Assembly (NCBI RefSeq): GCF_037975245.1
Contig: NC_092563.1
Location: 2,009,001-2,073,000, forward strand
Origin: Apostichopus japonicus
Taxonomy: Eukaryota; Echinodermata; Holothuroidea; Aspidochirotida; Stichopodidae
Length of the DNA stretch: 64,000 bases
Direction of reading: 5' to 3'
Below, one piece after another: positions 10,656 to 23,100 of the stretch. Position numbers and translations under genes: made by a program. The stretch's first letter is position 1. Every line of letters starts with the position of its first letter. The notes below the pieces were generated by a model that saw only the letters and a program-made list of their open reading frames with translations, was not told the DNA's origin and made no database searches.

Positions 10656-10760
10656 ATGTCATCAAAACCAGCACTTTTGAGGCAGAAGTCATTTGTCTGT
10701 CCAGTAGTGAGAAACCCTTTCAGCCACAGACTGCACTTAAATGTCTTCGATAAAATCAGG
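10656..10760 (+). CDS. LPCAT1/2: LPCAT exon 1
   Basis: The ATG at 10656 opens a 35-residue N-terminus containing RNPFSHRLHL, matching the conserved NPF motif of LPCATs. It ends AGG|GTAAGT in phase 0. Confidence 0.92.
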
Positions 10761-13700
10761 GTAAGTAAATTTGACCATTTATTTATTTCTTGTTGCCTAA
10801 CTACGTTTGATTAGGATTAATTTTTCGTCCATGTAGCCAGCATACAGTTGGTCAAGACTGATTGAAGAAATTCATATCCACCCGTTCAGATTGATATGTC
10901 AATCCTCTCATACCAATTTCAGATAGGGAACACTCATGTTGAACTCACACCTGTAGATGTTAGGAATGTGAAGATTCTGGGAATAAATATTTGATGATAA
11001 TCTGAGCATGATTGAACTTGTTAATAACACTTGTAGATCAGCTTCTTTGCAGCTCTTCATAAAATCGTTAAAATCCATAACTACTAATGAAACAACAAAC
11101 AACTGAAATGCTTGTGCATGCATTTGTGTCCTCCAGCTTGGACATTTAGAACAGCTTGCTATTCGGTATCAATTGCCTTCCATACAAATGAAATTTGCAA
11201 TGCTTCAGAACTCAGCAACAACATAAAGTTTAACAGGCCAGGTCTTTAACTAATGTTACCTTCAAACCTTGCAATTTGCAATGGCTTGTGTTAAACCCCA
11301 TATTCAAAGTTCTACTAGGACTACTGTATCTTTCAAATGCATCCATGGCTTTGCCCCCCCCACCCACCCCCTACTTACAAAGTCTTCTCCACAGGTACAC
11401 CCCCCCAAACTTGACCCCTGTGCTAGCTCTTAAGTTTTACTTTTTCATCCTACCTGTTGTATGGCCGCAAATCCTTATAGTCATCATACAAATTCAGTCT
11501 TCATCTGTCCCTTTCTGTGGAATACTGTAGTCTGCCTCCTCAAGTTAAAAAAGCTGAATCTGTGTCATAGTTTTGGAGTTTTTTACTTAAATTCCATCTG
11601 TTCTTAATGTTTTCATTTTTCTTTCTGTTATTCTGTCTTCTTTTTCTTGGTGTGCAGCAAGACTTTGAAAGTGTGTGCCACATTTTTGATAATGGTGTAT
11701 TTTTGTTCATTATCATGAATTGACCTGCGAAGTTTACGGGTGTACAATCTGTGCAACGTATATTGCAGTGTGGAATGTTTTCTTTCAGATTTCGGGAATT
11801 AGTGTTCAAGGAGGGTTGCTGTTGAGTAGTCTATGAGTTAGAGAAGAGAAAAAAGTGGATGGGCTGGAAGGGGGGGGGGGGGTTGGGGGAGGGGATTGGG
11901 AGAGGAGGAGGAGATCTAGGACAAGGAGGAGGAGGAACTAGTTATGCAGCAAAGACCTGGTAATGAATTGAGATGCAGATCTTATACAACGATACATAAA
12001 GGTTATTTGATTGGTATCTGAAGTTGGTCATTTCCTTTCTCTCTGGCTTGCATTTCCTACAGATTGTGGTGATGTCATTGACAATTGCACCAATCAGGTT
12101 GCTTCTGGTCATGCTTTTGCTCTTTCCATCATGGATCATTGTGATGGTTGCTTTAGCTGGTAAAAATCCCTTGGACCAAATACCAATTTCAGGCTGGAGA
12201 AGGTAACCGACTGCAATTACAAATTAATTTAAATTTATTATGGAATTTGCGTGAGCATATTTTGTGCTCCCATTTATTTGATGTTTTCCGCATACCACTG
12301 ACTTTTTTATTCTTAGAAAAAGTGGTTGAAAACTGGTGAAGTGGAGTGACATCTTGTGGGAAATTGGACTTGTACTCAGAAATAAAAAAAAATCCTGGTG
12401 ATTCAGCAAAATGAATTTGCCATTAAAATTATATAGAGGCACAGATGTAACATGACTGATCACTGTGTGTCACATATGGTAGACATGTTTACTGCATGAA
12501 ATAAGAAGTGTATGTACATTTCTATGCTCTGGGAAAGCATCCATGGTTTTATTGTAGATTAATGTACAGAAACACTAATGTAGTATTCGAAGAGTAAGTT
12601 GGTAAAAGGTTTTAAATGTATGTTGTGAATAACAAACAATTACTGGCAATTGATATTTCTTTCTCATTGAGGTTAACTTTTTCAGTTCTAAGTAAATTGA
12701 GATTCTCTTCAGCTGTAAGTGAATACATATGACACAAATTATACAAACAGCAAAGTCTATTGAGTATCAAAGTTACGACTATTCTTTAATGGTCTTAAAA
12801 CTGAGTACTAATAGAAAAGATAAATTTCTAACTTATCCATGTTTTTTGAATGATAAATCAAACTCAAATGAATAAATTGGTTGATACATTACATGTGGTC
12901 CTTTCGATTCATGTTAAGTAAATAGAACAAAATTGGATAAAAAGTGCCACATTCTGTGGGGACACAAAACATTTTTTCTTTCAATCCTTACACTTTGCGG
13001 AAGTAAATGTCAAACATGAGAGCAGTGTAGTAATTGTAGAAAATGTACTAAGGGCACTGTGGAAGCAGATATGCAATCTTTAAGTTTGTATCTCAAGTTC
13101 TCTGTGGTTTTGTTTCATAACTTCACCATGGTAACCACATACTGACTTGGTACTTTGTCCAGTACTACTTTGATATGGACTAGATCATTGGATGTCTTCA
13201 ATTAGTTGACGATCGTTGTTTTACTTAACAAACTGAACCAACTTACTGTATGATTTAGCAATGCAGCAAAGTGCACTACTGTAGTAATACAGTACAATTT
13301 ACACTGCACTTTACAGATTACTATAGGTACAGTGTGTGATTCTGTATATAGCTGGTCCCTGCAGTGCATAGCTAGGGGCGGTGGAGGGGTTCTATATTTT
13401 TTGGGGGTTCGTTGGGTGAGAGGTTAGCCAATGAATTACTACCATGCTCTAGTTTATGGCATACTTGCATAAAGTAAGCAAAATGAAAGGAAAAAGGTCA
13501 CTAGGGCAATGTATTTTGCAATGCAGACCTGTCATGCTGTTACCAAAAAAAAGTATAAAATTTCTTGTTCTCATTGGTGCATGGATGTTATAGGCCTGTG
13601 GGAGTATGATTTGCATTGCAATTATTAATTCATTCCTATATGTATATTTCCCAAAATACTAAAAAAGTTATGGTTTTTGGGGTAACAGCCTGACATTTTG

Positions 13701-14089
13701 AGGAAGCGATTATTAGGTGGTCACTGAAGTGGAACGCAGGGCAAAAAGTTTGTTCATGTGTTTGTCAAATACAATATAGCTAAACAAAACTGGAGAAAGA
13801 TAAAAAATTATTTGGTCACAGCTTTTAAAAAAATATAAAGCTTGATATTAACAGAAATCTGTTGACAATTTTTATGATTTTAATTTATGCAAATTAGTTT
13901 TGCATAAAAAAGGACGTATACATAAACAACATTTTTAAAACAAATATTATATCTGAAAACTTCACACTTTAAGCTTTAATTTGACACCAAATTTGTTTAC
14001 ATAGGACAACTTTGGAAAAAGGGTGGTCATGTCCACCTTTGTGTGGAATTGCTCACTTAGGACCACACCTTGACAGTCATTCAACATTA

Positions 14090-14123
<34 letters not shown>

Positions 14124-17100
14124 GAGACTTATATAGTGCCAAATCAGTAAAAAGAAGTCACTGCTCAAGGCGCTTTACAGAGAAAGTAAATGGTGGGTGA
14201 TACAAAGTTTCTACCAAGACATTAAAAAACATTATAATTGATTAAAATTTTAAAATGTTTTACAAATACAACAATCTAAATTCCAAACAAAAGTTACCTG
14301 TTAATCACTCACCAGACCTAAATTATGAACTGAGACAACAATTGCAGAATATGAATTTCATTCTTGCAGTTAAATTTGCCAAACATGAGGGGGGTGGGCA
14401 GGGGGAGGGGGTTGGACTGGCATCCACAACAATTGCAGAATATAAATATTAATTGCATTCTTGTGCAGTTTACATAAGTAACCGCATTCTCAATTCAAAG
14501 AAAATTTTGTCAAGCAAGGGGGGGGCAGGGGGTGGGGGTTGTGCCAGTATCCTGCCAGTGTTAATTGGTTTAATCTAACTATAAAGCAAAATTTAAAGTT
14601 TTGTAAATTTCTTTTCCACAGCAGGAAAAAAATGTTTGCCAGCATACAGAGTAAATACTACCAAAGCACATCACAGTTCTGTATTTGTTTTATAATGAAA
14701 GATATATTCATTCATACTTAGTAAAGATTCCTAAATCCTATTGGTCCATTCAGGTCAGCTGACTGTGGTTAATCCTGTGAGTAACGCACGGTAAAATTAC
14801 GGGGCATCACTTTAATAAATCTTTGGTTATATGTAACCAAAAATGTTTTGTTTTATGATTTTTCCCCCACACAAATGGTAGTGTATGAATGAACGGGGTT
14901 AATGAACGGTCTAGCGTGCGTTACTCACATGATTAATGCACTCCGGGTGTTAATGCTATCGCTGGATGCACTCGGGCTCCGCTACGCTCCGCCCTCGTGC
15001 ATCGCTTGCATTATCCCCTGATCGTGCATTAATCCTGTGAGTAATGCACGCTAGACCGTTGATTAACCCCTTATTGCACATACTATAAGGTGCTGGAAAT
15101 AGCAAACTCTACAGACTAATTTAATATTAGGAAAGTTTGAAATTGGTATTGCTAATACTTAACGAGATAAATAGTTGTGCTATTAATAGTTCTAGGTAGA
15201 AATATGTGGATACATTCCTATGAGACTATTAATTTCTTGGATATGATGTAGTGCTAACCACGTACAGGTTACTTTCAGTTTTGTTATTGGTATTCAATCA
15301 ACAGTGCTTTATGAAGAACAGGGGGGGGGGGTGGAGTAAATTGTTGTCTGTATTCACAAACTGAAACAAGTTTTGAGTTACCAGAAATAATGCAAGTTAT
15401 TTCCTTTCCAAACCAATCTACATTGTTTAAATTCTACCAGAGTATTGTGTGAACTTTGTTTTCCTTTTTGTGTTCAGTGAAAGCCTTCACGTATCTAGAA
15501 TGTTCCATTGTGTGGTTTGGTTTTAAATTTTTGCTTAAAACTCATTTCAGATTTTTTTGGGGGGGCAATTTTGGTAGTTTTCCAGCATGAAAGTTAAATG
15601 TTTACGAAAAGATTAAGACTTTGTTAAGATCTTTATTTCATGGTAAAAGCTAATTTGGTACCTCACTTTATACAGTCCCTCCCCCCATGAACCCCCCCCT
15701 CCCCCATCCTTCCCCTTATCACATTCTGTATACAAGCATGTTCATTTAGAGCTTTCCTTTAAAAAATATATATTATTTCTCATAAAAAAGTTAAATGCAA
15801 TGTTTTCATAACCATAACACAAGAGCAGTTGCATCCTAACCTAGTAAAGTGTTAGGTCTCTGGAATGGTTAAAAAATTTCAAGCTGGCCTGCAAGATGAC
15901 TTTGTTGTCTACCCCCTGCGCTGTAAACATTACATTGTAAATGTATTGGTATACATATGGGTACTGTCTTTGATACCTGCGTAATACTAACTCTGTCAAC
16001 CTTGGCATATATAGTATTACCTTTAGTCCACCACAACAAGCTTTATAGGTCATATAGTCAGATACTGTATCTGATATAGCATTTTCTTACAATGTACAGG
16101 ATTTAATATTAGACTGAACCGCTTAAGGGATACTTAGGTGGTTAAAAACATGTGACCACTTAAACTTATCAATATAAAAGAGAAAAACACTGCTACAGTA
16201 GTGTCTCAATATCTTGTTCCTATAAACTCTAGTTTTGCTGTCTGAATGACAGCAACTATATTTTTTTAACTATATTTTTTTGACCTAATAAACCCTTCTC
16301 TTACACCAGGAAGTGGATCGTAATGTGAAACTTGTTTGTAATACTGTATGTCTTTCCTCAGTGGATAAATGAATTTTAAATTTATGAAGAAAAGTAAAGA
16401 CATTGTCAGCTCAAGTGCCATGATGACATCATTAACTTGGCTGAATGTTGCCAGATGCATTTATGAAATTTCACCAATTTTTGTAAATTTTAGCAAAATT
16501 TCCAACATGTACTGTTTGCTACTTCCCCAATTGAAGTAATGGATATATAATGTAGACCAAATTTTTTACTTACGATTCTAGTGTGGAAGATTTTTTTTTT
16601 TTGGCAACCTAAATTTATTAATTTGTAAACAATATCTAAAAATTCTTTAGATATGAAATAACTGACTTTTAGTTTTTTCAAACTGCCAGCTTTTCTTCAG
16701 TTATTTGCTTTCCTCTTTTACAATTCATGATCATGATCATGATCAAAATGAATAATATTGTAATTTGCGACTAAGACCATTTGCTCTGCTAGAAATAATT
16801 TTACATACAATGAGCTCCTTATACATCCCCTCACCTTCGACCCCCTTCCTCTGCACCCCTTCCATCTGGCTTCTGGCATGCAAAGATATCCTTTATCACT
16901 CAGTTTGATAATATTTCAAGCTTAAAATTCATTGTATCAACCAAACAGTAGTCTTATTTCAAAATGTAGCTTTGATGTTGCTTAATTTCAAAATGATGTT
17001 ATATTTTAATTTTATAATTTTTCAAGTCATTTATGTTTAAGATTTGTCTACCTTTTTTCCTCAAATATAGGTAATTTCCTTTTTCGTCTATTGACAAGCC

Positions 17101-20100
17101 CTCCAAAGTGTCTTATCAACCCTTTTTTGTATCCCAGGGCTCTATATAACAATGTGTGAGTTTACACAATGCTTAATCAGTGTTTGCTCCCTTTGTTTAC
17201 TACAGATCACTGAAACACATATTAACCTTGCTTGGACGACTTCAATTTTTCATCCTGGGTTTCCATTATGTGACGATTAAAGGTCAAAGGGCTACATTTG
17301 CTGAGGCTCCGATATTATGTTTTGCTCCGCACACAAGTTTTTTTGATGCCATCATCGCAGTGATCTTGGGTTTACCGAGTACTGTCTCCAGAGAAGAGAA
17401 CAGGCATTTTCCGATCGTTGGAAGTGAGTATGTTTTACACTAAGCTTAAAAGAATATATAATCCAATTGGTAATAGAAACTGTTGTGAGCATCGAAGATA
17501 ATATTAAAATGCCACACTGCATGGTAACTTAAAATTCATATTTTTATAAAGCTACGACAAGTTCGTTATCAGTTTCAATGACGGCTACGTTCGGAACTCA
17601 TGGAACTCTCGTAGTGTGACATCATCCGTTCACTTTGTTTTGTCTACACAGCTGAGCATATGCCATACTCACGCTATCACTACTGTGAACAATTTCCAAT
17701 GTGCCAAGCATCTGGTTGTACTTATAGGCCTTCAAAACATGAGAAGAGGCAATATTTCACAATTCCTGAACCACAGAAGGAACCAAGTAGATGTAAAAGC
17801 ATGGCTCCATGCCATAGGAACCATAAGTTTACTTTTGCGACCTAAAAAATTTAACAGAAGTAGTGTCGTCTGTGTGGACAATTTTGAGGATTGGGCAAGT
17901 CATTCCTCAAAGGAGTTTCAGTAGTATTAGTGGAACTGGTTCCAATGCTGTTACTAAAAGTAACGGCTCCAGTTGTCATCATTGGCACTAGCTGGAAAAC
18001 AGACTCAAATTTGTTAGGATTCGGTCAAATTTCCATGTTCACGAGTTGAAGCAGTTTATAATGTTTTCAGCGAAAAATGTAGCCTACAGTACTGATAAAT
18101 GGAGCTTATTCAACAAAGTGATTCGTAGCATTACTACACAGGCTTATATATATACGTTTGTATTGCTGGTTTGTGTCATGTTGTAGCCCATGTGCCCTCA
18201 GGTATAATATATCAAACGGGATCCAATCTAGTTTGAATTGCACTGTGCTAACTACTTTAGATGATACATACCATGTAGTATTAAACAGAGGCTTTGTATA
18301 CAATAACAGCTCTATAGACCCTGTAAGACCATACTGAGGCTATGTATACAGCTATATACTATGTAGGCCTACAGTAGTATCGTACAGAGGCTATACAATA
18401 ACAGCTCTATAGACCCTGTAAGACCATACTGAGGTTATGTATGTATAGATATATACTATGTACAGTAGGGCTGTGTCATTCCGGTTAATTCACTAACCGG
18501 TTAACCGTTTCTATTAACCGAACGGCTAACGTTTAAACGTAACCCGTGTTGTTGCCTCAAAATAAGAGCCGAAAATCAGAGTTATATAGCTCAGATTATA
18601 ATTCCGAAAGAGCGCCACCACTTTTGATGCGGCAGTACATTCTCAAAATAGCGCTGCACATATCGTTTTTTCGTAACGCGTATGTCAAGTATTTGGTTGT
18701 ATTTGCTTAGTTTTGACGATCGTTGCATTGAAAAAGACGAATCGCGCGTTTTCATGAAGTTTTTAACAGATTTTTGTTTCTCTTTCAGTTCATCGGTAAC
18801 TGTTACAGAGATATTCGAAGCAAATATTTCTTTGTTAATTGCGTAGCCCCTACTGTAATAGCGCAGGCATTGTATGGCAGTTATAAGCCATATTATAATA
18901 TTACTAGGCCTACTTAATATTGGCATTGTGTATTGAAGTTCGCGATCATATGGAGTGTTAGACTACAAGGCTTTCACCAGCTAGGCCAAGGTTAGGAAAG
19001 TCGGTTGTTAGGAAGCGATTACTACAGAAGTGTACGGTAGTAGGGCTAGGCCTACGCAATTACAAGTACAACAATGGGTCACAGATATATTGAATTTGTG
19101 CAATTTGTGGCGGGGTAGGCAGAGGGTTGGGGGAAAGTGTGGATAACATTGTAAAATTTCCCGCGAACACCCTGTCGATTTCCCGCCGGAGTTCGCGCAG
19201 CAAACACAATTAGCACGCGTAGCATAATGGCGTGGGGTGGTCCCCCGGTGGGGTCATGTGGTGGAACCCCTTGTGGGGGTCCAGGGGTTAACGCCCCGGA
19301 AAACTTGGCGCATCTGGCGATAAAATATTCGCAGCTGTGGATGCAAAATACTGACAACTTTTTTAATTTAAATTGTCACGAAACTGATGAAAATTTTGAA
19401 ATGACATGACATGACATGATTATCTTAGACGTTAAGAAAAGTAGGTAAAATATGATCCCCGTAACAGCTAGGTAAGTAAAACAGGCAACTGACTCCTCCG
19501 CATGAACAAGACAATCTATTCCACATGATACATGAAAGTAAACCTTGTAATCACATGTTTAAGGCCACTTGACTTGATTAACTAAATGCTTAATATTGTT
19601 TCCATGTTCTTGTAGAAAACGTAAACTTCGCAATATAGGCCTACAATTAGTTGTGTTTTTGTAGTTACGTGAGATCCGTAACCGACGAGGTGGTTAGGCT
19701 ATTTGCTATACACTAAACTATGGTAGGATATTATGTTCTCCGTAATTTTTGAAATTCTAGAAAATACTTTTTTGCCACTTAACACCAGATGTGTTCTTAC
19801 GTTTTATTCATAATTGGGTGTACTAGAGCCTTGTTTACATGACATTAGTTGCATTTAGCACGATTTGCCAGTTTCGCGTGAATTTTTCGAAAGTTTATTG
19901 CTCGATCTTTCGTAAAATTTGAAAGGTGTACCAACTTACTTTTCGTACACAATTGGTTATTTCTCTACTGATTTTCAGAGTTTTTTTTTTACAGTCAAGT
20001 GTATACGTTGTGCATTGAGTATAAACTTTTCGCGAATGCAAGAAAACGATGCGGGGATTTCCAGCAGACAAATGTTTTCTTTGTGGGATTACTGAGTCTG

Positions 20101-23100
20101 TTGAATGGAATCCCGCACCTTAGAGGGAACACTGAACTGAAATTACATCATAATAAAGAAAACGTTTACTGCTTAAATACAATATAAATTTGAAAGGATT
20201 AGATGCAGACTTGCCACGTTGTCGAACGGGGTAACAATAGGCGCTTCACGGGTCGCATACCGCTTGGTAATCCCTTCAATCATACCGCCAATCTTAAAAA
20301 TCTTTTGTATGGATGCGTGATAAAGTTTGCAATTGTTACGTGATTTTCGGCAAGCAAATGTTGCGGTCTATTTCGGGAATAAAGTGATGTGAAGACGCGC
20401 CGTTGCGACTGCGTAATTGGCATTACAAAAACGGTTAAACTTATACGATGTACGGCGGATGTTTATCCGGCCGTTCGGTCGGTTAACCGGTTAACCGTTT
20501 AACCGTTACAGCCCTAAGGTACAGTAGTATCGTACAGAGGCTATACAATAACAGCTCTATAGATCCTATAGACCATACTGAGGCTATGTATACAGCTATA
20601 TACTATGTACAGTAGTATCGTACAGAGGCTATACAATAACAGCTCTATAGACCCTGTAACTTAGACCATACAGAGGTCATGTATACAGCTATATACTATG
20701 TAGGCCTACAGTAGTATCGTACAGAGGCTATACAATAACAGCTCTATAGACCCTGTAACTTAGACCATACAGAGGTCATGTATACAGCTATATACTATGT
20801 AGGCCTACAGTAGTATCGTACAGAGGCTATACAATAACAGCTCTATAGACCCTGTTAGACCATACTGAGGCTATGTATACAGCTATATACTATGTAGGCC
20901 TACAGTAGTATCGTACAGAGGCTATACAATAACAGCTCTATAGACCAGTAAGACCATACTGAGGCTATGTATACAGCTATATACAATATAATATCATACA
21001 GAGGCTATACAATAATGTGCTGAATACACTGATCTACAGTCCATATCAAGGCTGCTTTTATTACTCATTTCTACCATGATATAAAGTAATATAAAATATT
21101 CATGAATATGAGTGGGTAGATGCTAAACCATACAAATGACAGTTATATATGAATTAGAGAGAGACCGCTCTCTCTTCAGACAAACGTGTTTTTAGAAATT
21201 TCCAATATATAGCCTTGTCTGAAATGCCAGACTGGTACTTCCTTGAATGAAATATAAACTATGTTGTGGCTTTAAGATATTTAAGTACACATAATTAATG
21301 TGTGCATTCTTGATTAGAATAATACTATTTGCAAGGAGGTTCTACAAGGAACCTCCTTGATATAAGTGTGTGTATAATGACTGTATATAGTACATCACTA
21401 CAAGAAATTTAAATTTGTTCATTGATACAAGATTAATGGCTAATGAGTACCTTTTTTTTACTATGGTTAGGGTTGCTTTAATAGTTACTAAAAATTACAA
21501 TGACAATGTTCTTTTTTATGATTAATATTTGGATGAGAGAAAGAAATCTTTTCTCCACCCACGACACCCTCCAGAAAAACCTGCTTCATGTTAGTCAGGT
21601 CTATTGCTACCTTATCCTCCAGCTAGGGGTATAGATTATAATTCATGCTAAAGGGCAAAAAGAAACAGCAAGGGAAATTAAGGAAGTAAATTTATTAATT
21701 CAAACTTGTCTACCAGAGGAGGGTCCAGTTGTTCAGGACTATCGAAAACTAGGTCAATGTGGTCGAGGTAAAATCAAGTCGCGTTCAGTTAGGGCAGTGT
21801 CTGTCCTGATTGACGTTTAAAACTGTATGTATTAGTTGCCAGTCCCGTGAAAGGTTGGTACAGTTTATGCAGTCAGTTCTGTCTGTCACTGAAGTAATAC
21901 ATGGAGCAGAATGTTGACATTCTGACGAACCTCCACAGACTCTAGCACACAAACGTTGTTCACTTTCCTTTCCTTTGTATTTTTGCTAATATTTAACAGG
22001 AAATTGTTGAGTCAATACTCACCATGATGGCAGAGGTTGTATAGCAATATAAAACGTGATCATTTATCCGTTGAAAGCCTGAAGAGGATTGAAACCGTTA
22101 TTAATATTATGGAGCATCTAGTCATCCTTTATTATTTAACTGGTTAACAGATACTTGAAAGGAAGCATTGGCTCATCCTGGATGTACAGTGAACAACTGT
22201 TTATGAACGTTCAGGCCTCAAATTTCAGGCTATACTGGTTAAATGCCAGGTGGATTTTTGCAGGTTAATTACCACTAGGGGAAAAAATACACTTTCATTT
22301 TTTTTTTTCCCGGTTCGTATAGTAATATTTTTCATTTGAATGGCACTTTGCCATGCGATACTGGTTAAAATGATTTCTTGAATGATTATAAAGTCACAAG
22401 ATTTTATCTCACACGTGACAGACATGTGACAGCAGAAGTGTTTTGAGGTAAAAGTCGTGTGACAGCAGAACTGAGAACTGATTTTTGAGGTGACAGACAT
22501 GCAACAGCCAAAGTGAGGTGACTGACTGGTGACTGCAGAACTGGCTTTGATGTGACAGACTTGTGACAACATGATTGATTTTGGCGGTGTGACAGCAGAA
22601 CAGCTTTTGATTAGAGTAAGCTATAGACTTGCTTTGCTTAATTTCTTATTTCGCCTCTCTTTCTTGTTTTTGTCATCGTTTACAGAACTTTTAGATTTTC
22701 TCCAACCGGTGTATGTTTCCAGGACGGATCAAAACTCCAGAATTACGACCATCGAGGAGATTAAAAGACGGAGTCAGAAGGGCAGTAACTGGCCCCAGAT
22801 TATGATCTTTCCAGAGGGTACATGTACCAATGCATCTTGCCTTATCACTTTCAAAGGAGGTAACTTTTATAGGCATCTCGTACACAGTTCCGGCTCGGTG
22901 TTTTACAGTGAGGTGTTCATTGTGCATTGAGTTAAACAAAAAGAAGAATATAATGAGGAAGGGAGAAACATTGCTAACTTGTATACATCTGGGAAATTTC
23001 AAGGAAGATTTAGAATGGTTTCCATCATTGTTGAATTGTAACACCTTTGTGTTACAGGTTGGCTGTTGCTTTCTTTATGTTTGAACTTTTCAAAAATCCT

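Larger units (their letters stand above)
12203..17205. other. LPCAT intron 2
   Basis: This 5-kb intron holds an (AAT)n-linked dispersed repeat (14089-14180), several G-runs (14390, 14518, 15320), the palindromic fold-back at 14895-15070, C-rich runs near 15670-15710 and a small ATGATC repeat near 16728. No coding sequence was recognised. Confidence 0.65.
17424..22685. other. LPCAT intron 3
   Basis: This 5.3-kb intron holds a THAP-like fragment, the split minisatellite with its inserted 2.05-kb element, a perfect 11-bp stem hairpin (21332-21359) and a degenerate GTGACAG repeat next to exon 4. The stretch 21360-22410 shows nothing notable. Confidence 0.65.

Noticed and set aside
19079-19409. 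Overlapping frames in the GC-rich patch of the 2.05-kb element
   Set aside because: Proline/glycine-rich translations on both strands come from GGTCCCCCGGTGGG-type sequence; no transposase motif is present.
22225-22572. 115-codon minus-strand cysteine-rich frame
   Set aside because: It overlies the GTGACAG repeat; the cysteine pattern (SVTSK, CCHMSVT) repeats with the DNA unit.
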